A stretch of 64,000 nucleotides of DNA from Clostridiaceae bacterium (GTDB lineage: Bacteria > Bacillota > Clostridia > Lachnospirales > Lachnospiraceae). The position numbers and the translations under genes were made by a program. How positions within the stretch are numbered: the stretch's first letter is position 1; each line of letters opens with the position of its first letter. Of this stretch, positions 26,919 through 35,788 are shown in pieces. The notes under the pieces are model-generated. The model saw nothing but the letters and a program-made list of their open reading frames with translations. It ran no database searches and was not told where the DNA came from. The DNA is taken from assembly GCA_902362725.1 (NCBI GenBank), contig CABIXM010000019.1:1-64000 (forward strand), read 5' to 3'.

Positions 26919-27056
26919 ATGCAATAGGAAATTCCTATGGAATCCCCTATTGCATAAAAGCAAGCGGAGCTTGCAAAGATGCGCACTCGGCGCAGTGGTA
27001 GATGGTTGCTGATGCAACCGCGCCTCGGCGCGAGAATGTGCCAACGGCACATTCTT
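26919..27056 (+). repeat. Structured interspersed repeat, family R copy 4
   Basis: Hairpin I: ATGCAATAGG (26919-26928) / CCTATTGCAT (26946-26955). A GCAAGC-GGA-GCTTGC mini-hairpin follows, then 26978-27037, which is 56/60 identical to R3 and differs only in the tetraloop of the inner hairpin. The terminal hairpin is GAATGTGCC (27034-27042) / GGCACATTC (27046-27054). It sits immediately before the pst Pho box and may insulate that promoter from phoP read-through. Confidence 0.8.
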
Positions 27057-27070
27057 TCTTACACAAAAGC

Positions 27071-27120
27071 CTTACCGGCACTTTACATGAGCTTTACGAA
27101 ACCTGGCTTTTACCCTTTAC
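27071..27120 (+). promoter_or_regulatory. Pho box of the pst operon
   Basis: Hexamers on an 11-bp period: CTTACC (27071), TTTACA (27082), TTTACG (27093), TGGCTT (27104), CTTTAC (27115). It has the same architecture as the site at 23072. A TATAA-like -10 lies near 27136; pstS starts at 27232. Confidence 0.75.
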
Positions 27121-27231
27121 ATTGGCAGACTAAGATATAAATCACAGGGCGGACAAGAGAAACCAAACGCCCTGGAGAAGAAAAGAGAGAAGAGGCCGGA
27201 AACGTTCACCCGGCGAAAAGGAGAAAACATT

Positions 27232-28158
27232 ATGAAAAAGAAAACAGTTAGCTTATTGATGACCATGGCACTTACAGCAGCAATGCTGGCAGGCTGCGGA
27301 AGCTCTGAGACCGCAGATACCACAGCAGCTGCGGATACTGCTGCAGCGGCAGATACAGCAACAGCAGATTTTGACACCGAAGAGGATATCTCTGTATATT
27401 CCCGTGAGGACGGTTCCGGAACCAGAGGCGCATTCATCGAGCTGTTCGGTGTAGAAGAGAAGGACGCCAACGGAGAAAAGATTGACAACACCACCGAGGA
27501 CGCCACCATCACCAACAATACTTCCGTTATGATGACCGGTGTGGCAGGCGATGATTACGCAATCGGATACGTATCCTTAGGTTCCCTGAACGATACCGTA
27601 AAGGCGCTGAAGATTGACGGCGTAGAGCCGACCGTAGAAAATATCAAGAGCGACAGCTACAAGGTATACAGACCCTTCAACATCGCAACCAAGGGCGAGG
27701 TAAGCGAGGCTGCGCAGGATTTCATCGATTATATCCTGAGCGCAGAGGGACAGCAGATTGTAAGCGATGAGGGATACATCACCATCGACGACGCGGCTCC
27801 GGCATTCGCAGGCGGCCAGGCAAGCGGCAGCGTGACAGTAGCAGGTTCTTCCTCCGTATCTCCGGTGATGGAGAAGCTGGCAGAGGCTTATATGAAGCTG
27901 AATGGCAACGTAAAGATTGAGATTCAGACCAGTGATTCTACTACAGGTATGACCTCCGCTATCGACGGCGTATGCGACATCGGAATGGCTTCCAGAGAGC
28001 TGAAGGACACAGAGGCGGCAGAACTTACTGCAACGGTTATCGCACAGGATGGTATCGCGGTAGTTGTAAATAACAACAATCCCATCGACAACCTGACTAA
28101 AGACCAGGTAAAGAGCATTTACGTAGGCGAGACTACTTCCTGGAGCGAGGTAGAGTAA
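27232..28158 (+). CDS. pstS: Phosphate-binding lipoprotein PstS with swapped halves
   Basis: 308 residues. A lipoprotein signal ends in LAGCGSS (Cys about 22), then an Ala/Thr/Asp linker. Residues ~52-190 correspond to the second half of an ordinary PstS (VYSREDGSGTRGAF, AIGYVSLGSL, RPFNIATKG, AEGQQIV). Residues ~200-308 correspond to the first half (VTVAGSSSVSPVMEKLAEAY, CDIGMASRELK, DGIAVVVNN, LTKDQVKSIY, WSEV). The protein stops exactly where an ordinary PstS would pass from WSEV into the SREDGSGT segment, so the fold looks circularly permuted. Phosphate-contacting Ser/Thr/Asp motifs of both halves are retained. It binds extracellular phosphate for PstCAB; AAGGAG site. Confidence 0.88.
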   Translation: MKKKTVSLLMTMALTAAMLAGCGSSETADTTAAADTAAAADTATADFDTEEDISVYSREDGSGTRGAFIELFGVEEKDANGEKIDNTTEDATITNNTSVMMTGVAGDDYAIGYVSLGSLNDTVKALKIDGVEPTVENIKSDSYKVYRPFNIATKGEVSEAAQDFIDYILSAEGQQIVSDEGYITIDDAAPAFAGGQASGSVTVAGSSSVSPVMEKLAEAYMKLNGNVKIEIQTSDSTTGMTSAIDGVCDIGMASRELKDTEAAELTATVIAQDGIAVVVNNNNPIDNLTKDQVKSIYVGETTSWSEVE

Positions 28159-28177
28159 GCAAAAGAGGGCAAATGAT

Positions 28178-29053
28178 ATGAAACAGGCGGCTTGGAAAGC
28201 GCGTATCAAGGAAGTATTTATGCAGGCGGTGTTCTTCATAGCCGCCTGCACCTCTATTCTGGCAGTAATACTCATTTGTGTATTTCTGTTTGCCAACGGA
28301 CTTCCGGCCATCGGAAAAATCGGACCGATGGAGTTCCTGCTGGGAACCAGATGGAAGCCGGGCAACAACATTTTCGGAATTCTGCCCTTTATCCTGGGCA
28401 GTATCTACGTGACAGCGGGAGCAATTCTCATCGGAGTTCCCATCGGAATCCTGACCTCGATTTTCATGGCGTACTATTGCCCAAAGAAAATCTACCGTCC
28501 CCTGAAGGCAGCCACTGAGCTGCTGGCAGGAATCCCGTCGGTCGTATATGGTTTCTTCGGCATGATGGTTCTGGTTCCCCTGCTCCGGCAGATTCCCCAT
28601 TGCAAGGGAAATGTCATGCTGACTGCGTGCATTCTTCTGGGTATCATGATTCTGCCAACTATCATCGGAACCACGGAAACGGCTCTTCGGAGCGTACCGG
28701 CCATGTACCATGAGGGAGCGCTGGCACTGGGAGCAACCAAGGAGCGGAGCGTATTTACGGTTATCGTCCCGGCGGCAAAATCCGGCGTGCTGACCGGAAT
28801 TGTACTGGGAATCGGCCGCGCCATCGGCGAGACCATGGCGGTTATCATGGTAGCCGGAAATCAGACTAAGATGCCGGAAAGTCTGTTTAAGGGCGTCCGT
28901 ACCATGACGGCAAATATCGTCATTGAGATGGGCTACGCCACAGACCTGCACCGGGAAGCTTTGATTGCCACGGCGGTTGTACTCTTTGTATTTATTCTGA
29001 TTATCAATTTAAGCGTATCACTGTTAAGGAGGGGCGGAAATGGAAGCAATTAA
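28178..29053 (+). CDS. pstC: Phosphate ABC transporter permease PstC
   Basis: 291 residues, six membrane segments, with the inner-membrane transporter signature EAA-like loop around EGALALGATKERSVFTVIVPAA. PstC-type features include the LLAGIPSVVYGFFGM and IGRAIGETMAV motifs. It forms the channel with PstA. It starts 20 bases after pstS behind AGAGGG, and its end overlaps pstA by 14 bases, indicating coupling. Confidence 0.95.
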   Translation: MKQAAWKARIKEVFMQAVFFIAACTSILAVILICVFLFANGLPAIGKIGPMEFLLGTRWKPGNNIFGILPFILGSIYVTAGAILIGVPIGILTSIFMAYYCPKKIYRPLKAATELLAGIPSVVYGFFGMMVLVPLLRQIPHCKGNVMLTACILLGIMILPTIIGTTETALRSVPAMYHEGALALGATKERSVFTVIVPAAKSGVLTGIVLGIGRAIGETMAVIMVAGNQTKMPESLFKGVRTMTANIVIEMGYATDLHREALIATAVVLFVFILIINLSVSLLRRGGNGSN

Positions 29054-29912
29054 CAAGCAGACGGCAGGCGATAAGCTCCATGCCCTGCAAAAGCATCCGG
29101 GTTCCCTGATTCTGTTCCTGCTGGTGGTGCTGGCAGCATGCGTAACTTTTGCCGTACTGATTTTCCTGATCGCCTACATTCTGATCCGGGGCGTACCCTA
29201 TCTGACGCCGGAGCTGTTCTCCCTGCATTATACCTCGGATAACGTTTCCCTGATGCCGGCGCTGTTCAACACCATCGAAATGATTTTCCTGGCGCTGATT
29301 CTGGCGGTTCCTGTGGGTATCTTTTCTGCCATTTATCTGGTGGAATACGCGAAAAAGGGAAATAAATTCGTAGGCGTGGTGCGGGTAACGGCGGAGACGC
29401 TGTCGGGTATTCCCTCTATCGTCTATGGCCTGTTTGGTATGCTGTTTTTCGTAACAAAGCTGAAATGGAGCTACTCCATGCTGGCAGGCGCCTTCACCCT
29501 AGCGATTATGATTCTTCCGCTGATTATGCGGACCACGGAGGAAGCGTTGATTTCCGTACCGGATTCCTATCGGGAGGGAAGCTTCGGACTGGGAGCCGGA
29601 AAGCTCCGGACCGTCTTTCAGGTGGTACTACCTAGCGCGATTCCGGGTATCCTGGCAGGTGTGATCCTGGGAATCGGCCGTATCGTGGGCGAGACGGCGG
29701 CGCTGATGTACACCTCCGGAACGGTGGCCAAGTATGCGGGAGCCATGGAATCCGGCCGGACCCTGGCTTTACATATGTACGTGCTGACCAGCGAGGCCCT
29801 TCATGTGGATCAAGCCTCTGCCACAGCCGTAGTGCTGCTGGTAATTGTCATCGGAATTAACGCGTTTTCGGGCTTTATTGCAAAGAAGCTGGCGAAGAAG
29901 ACAGGAGAATAG
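29040..29912 (+). CDS. pstA: Phosphate ABC transporter permease PstA
   Basis: 290 residues with six membrane segments. [14 protein letters not shown], the EAA loop [23 protein letters not shown] and [15 protein letters not shown] identify PstA. The start ATG at 29040 lies inside the end of pstC, with AAGGAGGGG directly upstream. It pairs with PstC in the membrane and with PstB for ATP-driven import. Confidence 0.95.
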   Translation: MEAINKQTAGDKLHALQKHPGSLILFLLVVLAACVTFAVLIFLIAYILIRGVPYLTPELFSLHYTSDNVSLMPALFNTIEMIFLALILAVPVGIFSAIYLVEYAKKGNKFVGVVRVTAETLSGIPSIVYGLFGMLFFVTKLKWSYSMLAGAFTLAIMILPLIMRTTEEALISVPDSYREGSFGLGAGKLRTVFQVVLPSAIPGILAGVILGIGRIVGETAALMYTSGTVAKYAGAMESGRTLALHMYVLTSEALHVDQASATAVVLLVIVIGINAFSGFIAKKLAKKTGE

Positions 29913-29914
29913 AA

Positions 29915-30664
29915 ATGGGTATTATGAAGATTGAACATCTGGATCTGTTCTACGGGGATTTCCAGGCGCTCAAAAATGTAAATATGGAGATTGAGAAAAA
30001 TGAGATTACCGCGTTTATCGGCCCGTCCGGCTGCGGCAAATCCACCTTCCTCAAATCCCTGAACCGTATGAATGATATGGTGGCCGGCTGTAAGATTACC
30101 GGAAAGGTAACCTTAAACGGACAGGACATCTACAAGGGAATGGACGTGAATGACCTGCGCCGGAGAGTGGGCATGGTATTCCAGAAGCCGAATCCATTTC
30201 CCATGAGTATCTACGACAATATTGCCTATGGTCCCCGGACCCACGGAATCCGGAATAAAGCGAAGCTGGACGAAATCGTAGAGGAATCCCTACGGAACGC
30301 GGCGATCTGGGACGAGACCAAGGATCGTCTGAAAAAGAGCGCCCTGGGTATGTCCGGCGGACAGCAGCAGCGTCTCTGTATCGCCAGGGCTCTGGCCGTG
30401 AAGCCGGAGATTCTGCTGATGGACGAGCCGACCTCCGCGCTGGATCCGATTTCCACCTCCAAGATTGAGGACCTGTGTATGGAACTGAAGAAGAGCTTTA
30501 CGATTGTGATGGTAACCCACAACATGCAGCAGGCGGCGCGTATCTCTGACAAGACCGCATTTTTCCTGCTGGGTGAGGTTATCGAGTACGGCAACACGGA
30601 TCAGATCTTCTCCATGCCGAAGGATACCCGTACCGAAAATTATATTTCAGGAAGGTTTGGTTGA
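29915..30664 (+). CDS. pstB: Phosphate ABC transporter ATP-binding protein PstB
   Basis: 249 residues. Walker A GPSGCGKS (about 36), Q-loop VFQKPNPFP, signature MSGGQQQR (Leu of the usual LSGGQ replaced by Met), Walker [13 protein letters not shown] and H-loop VTHNM are all present. The [14 protein letters not shown] segment is specific to PstB. It starts 2 bases after the pstA stop. Confidence 0.96.
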   Translation: MGIMKIEHLDLFYGDFQALKNVNMEIEKNEITAFIGPSGCGKSTFLKSLNRMNDMVAGCKITGKVTLNGQDIYKGMDVNDLRRRVGMVFQKPNPFPMSIYDNIAYGPRTHGIRNKAKLDEIVEESLRNAAIWDETKDRLKKSALGMSGGQQQRLCIARALAVKPEILLMDEPTSALDPISTSKIEDLCMELKKSFTIVMVTHNMQQAARISDKTAFFLLGEVIEYGNTDQIFSMPKDTRTENYISGRFG

Positions 30665-30668
30665 TGCT

Positions 30669-31316
30669 ATGAGAGATTTTTATGAAGAACAGCTGAATGA
30701 GCTGCATACACAGATGATCGCTATGGGCGGTCTGTGTGAAAAGGCCATTTCCAATGCTACAAAAGCTCTGACAGACGGCGATCTGCACCTGGCAGAGGAA
30801 ATTATGAAGAATGACGCCATCATCAACCGTCAGGAGCGTGACATTGAAAGTCTCTGTATGAAACTGATTCTCCATCAGCAGCCGGTGGCGGGGGATCTCC
30901 GCCGGGTTTCCGCGGCCCTGAAAATGGTGACGGATATGGAGCGTATCGGCGACCAGGCGGCAGATATCGCAGACATCGTCATCGACATGAACGAGAAGCT
31001 GCCCGACCAGTTTTTACATATCTGTAAGATGGGTGTGGCGGCCATGAAAATGGTTACAGACAGCGTCACAGCTTACGTGGACGAAGATTTGGAGCTGGCC
31101 CGTCAGGTCATCCGGGATGATGATATTGTGGACGGATTGTTTTTAAAGGTAAGAGGGGAAATCCTGGACGCCATCCGTGACGGCGGCAGCAAGGGCGAGG
31201 AGGTGCTAGATCTGTTCATGATCACCAAGTATTATGAGCGGATCGGCGACCACGCCACGAACATCGCGGAGTGGGTAGAGTACTCCATAACCGGGGAACG
31301 GTCCAACGAGAATTAA
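30669..31316 (+). CDS. phoU: Phosphate-signalling protein PhoU
   Basis: 215 residues of two three-helix bundles. It carries the metal-binding PhoU motifs around DMERIGDQAADIADI (near residue 85) and YYERIGDHATNIAEWV (near 185). The start at 30669 is chosen because MRDFYEEQLNEL is the family N terminus; the frame is open further upstream inside pstB. It links PstSCAB to PhoR so that the regulon stays off when phosphate is plentiful. Last gene of the pst operon. Confidence 0.95.
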   Translation: MRDFYEEQLNELHTQMIAMGGLCEKAISNATKALTDGDLHLAEEIMKNDAIINRQERDIESLCMKLILHQQPVAGDLRRVSAALKMVTDMERIGDQAADIADIVIDMNEKLPDQFLHICKMGVAAMKMVTDSVTAYVDEDLELARQVIRDDDIVDGLFLKVRGEILDAIRDGGSKGEEVLDLFMITKYYERIGDHATNIAEWVEYSITGERSNEN

Positions 31317-31404
31317 ATATCGTCTGAATGCTTGAATTTCTGAGAAAGCTGTGATATAGCATATCTTATGCAAATGATAGCAGTATTCCGAGAGAATACA
31401 AAAT

Positions 31405-31440
31405 GAAAGCCAGAGAGCTGCAACTCTCTGGCTTTCTTGT
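31405..31440 (+). terminator. pst operon terminator
   Basis: A perfect 13-bp stem (31405-31417 with 31424-31436) followed by TTGT; it lies 89 bases after phoU. Confidence 0.8.
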
Positions 31441-31544
31441 CATTTGTTCTTTTAAATGACTTTGAAATATCAGAAAATAATGAAATATTTGCACAAATAA
31501 AACAATAATAAAAGAAAAAACTTAAAATAAATGAAAAATAAGTA

Positions 31545-31573
31545 TTGACAAATGGGAAAAGTCCCGCTATAAT
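31545..31573 (+). promoter_or_regulatory. Consensus promoter of the large noncoding RNA candidate
   Basis: TTGACA (31545-31550), exactly 17 bp, TATAAT (31568-31573); both hexamers are perfect sigma-A consensus. The spacer contains a GGGA-AAAG-TCCC inverted repeat. Confidence 0.8.
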
Positions 31574-31579
31574 ACAATT

Positions 31580-32131
31580 AAAGATAAGGAACACGAAAAA
31601 CAAAACAAAAGCTTCAGAAGAAAGGAAGCGAAAAACAACTCAACTATCTTCTTAAATATAACCCAGTTATATTTAACATAGAGAACGAGTAATCTAAGAA
31701 AAGGAGGTACAGTCCAACAGGAACTTAACGAACCACCCCATAATCTGAGAAAAGAGAGGTACGGACCGCCGAAGACTTAAGAGGGACTTCCTAAGAAAGC
31801 TTTCAGAAAGATGTCAATCTTAATCAAAAGCAGAATTACGGAAGGCAGGAAAAAGGTAACCGTAAATCAATCGTTCGATGAGAATCGGTAAAAAAGAAGA
31901 AAAAGCCGGATGAGAAAGAAGGAAGAAAAGGCAAACCGGTACAAATGAACTTTACAGAAGATCGAAAAACAAAAACCGAAGACAGAAGAAATCGAACGGA
32001 AAAAGTCAATGAGACTTTAAAATAAAAAGAAACTGAAAACAGAATAAAGAAATGAGGTATTAGTCCAATGGACAGCATAGTTTAGCAGCGGGTATCAATG
32101 TAAGTAGAGTTGATGCCCGCTGAATTATTTT
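31580..32131 (+). ncRNA. Putative large structured noncoding RNA (~550 nt)
   Basis: The interval has a perfect promoter at its 5' end and a terminator-like stem at its 3' end (32087-32098 with 32110-32121, 12 bp). It holds no open frame with start and ribosome site beyond a five-residue one. Purines strongly dominate. Local hairpins include GCTTC/GAAGC (31611-31629), a 10-bp perfect stem 31653-31662 / 31666-31675, AAAGTC/GACTTT (32002-32018) and GTCC/GGAC (32063-32073). A motif like AAAAG-GAGGTAC-(A/G)G(T/A)CC recurs at 31698, 31750 and, degenerate, 32052. Size, purine bias and many A-rich linkers recall large ornate bacterial RNAs such as ROOL, GOLLD or OLE. I cannot assign it to any of these. 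Confidence 0.6.
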
Positions 32132-32156
32132 GTTCAAAAATAAATCGAACAAATGT

Positions 32157-32190
32157 TTGCTTTCGCAAAGAATATATGATATGATATAAT
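32157..32190 (+). promoter_or_regulatory. addB promoter
   Basis: TTGCTT (32157-32162), 17-bp spacer, TATGAT (32180-32185), with an overlapping TATAAT at 32185-32190. Confidence 0.6.
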
Positions 32191-32240
32191 GAGCGCAAGA
32201 GAGTCAACATACTTGTATGATTGACGAACGACGAATGTTG

Positions 32241-32263
32241 CTCATGAATCGTAGATTCATGAG
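32241..32263 (+). other. Perfect hairpin in the addB leader
   Basis: CTCATGAATC (32241-32250) pairs with GATTCATGAG (32254-32263) around a 3-base loop; no T-tract. It lies 37 bases before the addB start and could stabilise the mRNA or be an operator. Confidence 0.6.
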
Positions 32264-32299
32264 ATAATACAGGAAAAGAAGTTGAGAAGGAGTGTCCCC

Positions 32300-35200
32300 A
32301 TGTCCCTGCAATTCATTTTCGGTAATTCCGGCGCAGGAAAATCTTATACTTTATTTCGGAGCGTGATCGAGGATTCCATCCGGCACCCGGAGCAGAGTTA
32401 TCTGGTGATTGTGCCGGAGCAGTTTACCATGCAGACCCAGAAGGAGCTGGTGCGGCTGCATCCGGACGGCGGTATCCTGAATATTGATATCTTAAGTTTT
32501 CAGCGGCTGGCCTACCGGGTATTCGAGGAGACCGGAACCCAGGTGGGAAAGGTGCTGGAGGAAACCGGAAAGAACCTGGTGCTTCGGAAGCTCGCCCAGG
32601 AGAAAAAGGGGGAGCTAAGGGTTCTCGGTGGGAATCTGAAGAAAATGGGCTACATCAGCGAGATCAAGTCGCTGATTTCCGAGCTGACCCAGTATGCGGT
32701 GACCGAGGAAGCCCTGGCAGATTTTCTGGAGAAGAGTAAGGAAAAACCTCATTTATATTATAAATTATGCGACGTGCAGGTGCTTTACAAGGCGTTCCAT
32801 GCCTATCTGGCGGATCAGTATATCACGGCAGAGGAGCTGCTGGAGGTGCTCTGCCGGGTGGCGGAGCGGTCGCAGATGATCCGGGAGAGCGTCATTGTGC
32901 TGGACGGCTTTACGGGTTTTACGCCGATCCAGAATAAGCTGATGCAGAAGCTGATGCAGTACGCAAAAAAGGTAATGGTGACCGTGACCATCGACGAGCG
33001 GGAGAACCCCTATCATGTGGAGGGTGAGCACCAGCTTTTTTACCTGAGTAAGAAGACTGTGGCGGGATTGAAACGGCTGGCACAGGAAGTGGACGTAAAG
33101 GAAGAAGAGCCTGTCTGGGTTCATCCCGGGGAGAAGAGCCGGTTCGCGGCAGGCGGCGAGCTCCAGTGGCTTGAGCAGAATCTGTTCCGGCTGCGGTGGC
33201 AGCAGTATCCGCAGAATGATGGTGATAAAAAAGAATGCAAGCCACAGCAGAATTCAGAAAAAGTACGATTTGTTGAAGAAGGTATCTTGGAAAGCGGACA
33301 AATGAAAGGGCAGATCAGCCTTCATGTTTTAAAAAATCCGGAGGAAGAGGTCGCCTGGGCTGCAGGCCGGATCCGGGAGCTGATTCGCGAGAAACACTAT
33401 CACTACCGGGATTTTGCCCTGATTACAGGCGACATGGAGAGCTACAGCCCGGTGCTGGAGAGGGTATTGGCGGACTATGAGATCCCCTGCTTCCTGGACA
33501 ATAAGCGCAGCATCCTGAAAAATCCCTTTGTGGAGTTCATCCGTGCGCTGCTGGAGATTGCAGAGCAGGATTTCTCCTACGAATCCGTATTCCGGTATCT
33601 GCGGAGCGGCCTGTCCGGCATGGAACCGGAAGAGACGGATCTGCTGGAAAATTATGTGCTGGCTCTGGGCATTCGCGGCGCGAAGCGCTGGGAAGAGCGC
33701 TTTATTCGTAGTTATAAAGGACTAACCGAAGAAGAATTGGAGCAGATTGACAGTTACCGGACCCGGGTGGCGGAGGATTTGCTTCCCTTTGTGAAAATAC
33801 AGCGGAAAAAGGCGGTGGACGTCCGGACCAGGACGATGGCGCTCTATGAGCTGATCACCCAAAAAGGGATCCAGAGCAGACTGGCGGTCTTTGAGGAACG
33901 TTTTAAACGGGAGAATAACCAGGTGCTGGCCAAGGAGTACCATCAGATATACGGAATTCTGATGGATCTGCTGGATAAGCTGGTGGATTTGATGGGTGAC
34001 GAGAAGCTGACCATCCGGGAATACACGGAGATTCTGGAGGCCGGCTTCGCGGAAGCCAGGGTCGGCGTCATTCCGCCCGGAGTCGATCAGGTCATGGCCG
34101 GAGATATGGAGCGTACCCGTCTGAAGGACGTGAAGATCCTCTTTTTCCTGGGCGTCAATGAGGGCAGCGTGCCGAAGAACAGCTCCCGGGCGGGGCTTTT
34201 ATCGGATATGGAGCGGGAACAGCTGCGGGTGTCCGGCATGGAACTGGCCCCAACGGCCCGGGAGCAGGGCTATATCCAGCGGTTCTATCTGTATCTGAAC
34301 CTGACGAAGCCCTCGGACGAGCTGTATCTCTCCTGTACGCTGCTGGACAGCGGCGGCAAGGCCCTGCGTGCGTCCTATCTGATGAATGTGATGAAGCGGC
34401 TTTTTCCGGAACTGGAGCTGCGGCAGGAGACGGTGCGGCGGGAAAATGGACTTCCCCGGACCGAGCGGGAGGGCGTGAGGCTGCTCATAGAGGGCCTGAA
34501 GGAATACCGGGAGGGCCGGGGCAGTGCGCAGTTTTATGAGCTATACCGGTGGTACGCGAAGCAGGAGCGGTACGAGGAAAAGCTGACCCAGCTTCTGAAC
34601 GGAGCCTTTTTGGCCCATCAGGACACGAAACTTGGCAAGGCCGTGGCCCATGCCCTGTACGGAACCGTGTTGGAGAACAGCGTGACCAGGCTCGAGCAGT
34701 ATGCAGCCTGCGCTTACGCCCATTTTCTCATGTATGGATTGAAGCTATCCGAGCGGGAGCAGTATGAGTTTGCGCCGGTGGATATGGGAAATATTTTTCA
34801 TGAGACCCTGGAGGCTTTTTCGAAGAAGCTGGACGCCAGCGACTATACCTGGAGGACCCTGCCCCAGGAGGTGGCGGATGAATGGGTAGAGGAGTGCCTG
34901 GCCTCTCTGACCGTAGATTATGGCAATACGGTGCTGAACAGCACAGCCCGCAACAACTATATGATTCGCCGGATGGCCCGGATTCTGAAGCGGACAGTCT
35001 GGGCGTTGGGAGAGCAGATTCGGAAAGGCCTGTTTACGCCGGAAAATTATGAGATCTCATTTTCCAGCGTGTCTGATCTGGAATCCATCAATATCGAACT
35101 GTCGCCCGAAGAGCGGCTGAAGCTCCGGGGGCGGATCGACCGGGTGGATACCTGTGAGGACGGGGAGCATGTATATGTGAAGGTCATCGACTATAAGTCC

Positions 35201-35788
35201 GGCAATACGTCTTTCCAGCTTCTGTCCCTGTACCACGGACTGCAGCTTCAGCTGGTGATTTATCTGAATGCGGCCATAGAGCTGATGAAGAAGGAGCATC
35301 CCGATAAGGAGGTACTTCCGGCGGGCGTTCTGTATTATCAGCTCCAGGATCCGGTGCTGGATACAGACGGGGAGGAAGCGGACGTGACAGCCCGGGTGCT
35401 GGAGAAGCTGAAGCCAAACGGGCTGATTAATGCGGATCCGGAGATTATTCAGCGTCTTGATCAGTCCATGCCGGGGCGTTCCCAGGTATTGCCCATTGCC
35501 TATAATAAGGACGGTTCCCTGCGGGCCGGTTCCTCAGTGGCCAGCAGCGGTCAGTTTGCGGCACTTTCGCGTTATGTCAACCGAAAGATCCAGAAGATTG
35601 GTTCGGAGGTGCTGGATGGCCGGATGGATGTGAACCCCTATGAGCTGAAGGGCAGGACAGCCTGCGATTATTGTGCCTACAGTGGCGTCTGCGGGCTGGA
35701 CAGCAAGACCGGGGGTTTTCACAGGCGGAGACTTCCCATCTTTGGGGATGATGAGATCTGGAAGCAGATAGAGGAGGAAGAACAGTGA
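32300..35788 (+). CDS. addB: ATP-dependent helicase/nuclease subunit B
   Basis: 1162 residues. An intact Walker A (GNSGAGKS) lies near the N terminus, followed by a helicase-like body without full catalytic motifs, as in AddB. A C-terminal RecB-type nuclease (RIDRVDTCEDGEHVYVKVIDYKSG) holds the iron-sulfur cluster cysteines: one in EQYAACAY and three in CDYCAYSGVC. The start at ATG 32300 follows GAAGGAG; the open frame begins six codons earlier. AddAB resects double-strand breaks to load RecA. The stop overlaps addA's GTG by 4 bases. An AT-rich, poorly conserved linker lies near residues 305-335. Confidence 0.95.
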   Translation: MSLQFIFGNSGAGKSYTLFRSVIEDSIRHPEQSYLVIVPEQFTMQTQKELVRLHPDGGILNIDILSFQRLAYRVFEETGTQVGKVLEETGKNLVLRKLAQEKKGELRVLGGNLKKMGYISEIKSLISELTQYAVTEEALADFLEKSKEKPHLYYKLCDVQVLYKAFHAYLADQYITAEELLEVLCRVAERSQMIRESVIVLDGFTGFTPIQNKLMQKLMQYAKKVMVTVTIDERENPYHVEGEHQLFYLSKKTVAGLKRLAQEVDVKEEEPVWVHPGEKSRFAAGGELQWLEQNLFRLRWQQYPQNDGDKKECKPQQNSEKVRFVEEGILESGQMKGQISLHVLKNPEEEVAWAAGRIRELIREKHYHYRDFALITGDMESYSPVLERVLADYEIPCFLDNKRSILKNPFVEFIRALLEIAEQDFSYESVFRYLRSGLSGMEPEETDLLENYVLALGIRGAKRWEERFIRSYKGLTEEELEQIDSYRTRVAEDLLPFVKIQRKKAVDVRTRTMALYELITQKGIQSRLAVFEERFKRENNQVLAKEYHQIYGILMDLLDKLVDLMGDEKLTIREYTEILEAGFAEARVGVIPPGVDQVMAGDMERTRLKDVKILFFLGVNEGSVPKNSSRAGLLSDMEREQLRVSGMELAPTAREQGYIQRFYLYLNLTKPSDELYLSCTLLDSGGKALRASYLMNVMKRLFPELELRQETVRRENGLPRTEREGVRLLIEGLKEYREGRGSAQFYELYRWYAKQERYEEKLTQLLNGAFLAHQDTKLGKAVAHALYGTVLENSVTRLEQYAACAYAHFLMYGLKLSEREQYEFAPVDMGNIFHETLEAFSKKLDASDYTWRTLPQEVADEWVEECLASLTVDYGNTVLNSTARNNYMIRRMARILKRTVWALGEQIRKGLFTPENYEISFSSVSDLESINIELSPEERLKLRGRIDRVDTCEDGEHVYVKVIDYKSGNTSFQLLSLYHGLQLQLVIYLNAAIELMKKEHPDKEVLPAGVLYYQLQDPVLDTDGEEADVTARVLEKLKPNGLINADPEIIQRLDQSMPGRSQVLPIAYNKDGSLRAGSSVASSGQFAALSRYVNRKIQKIGSEVLDGRMDVNPYELKGRTACDYCAYSGVCGLDSKTGGFHRRRLPIFGDDEIWKQIEEEEQ

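Noticed and set aside
32068..32085. Tiny open frame MDSIV behind a ribosome-like site near the 3' end of the noncoding RNA candidate
   Set aside because: Five codons only; the ATG lies inside the GTCC/GGAC hairpin, and there is no sign of a leader-peptide arrangement for addB.
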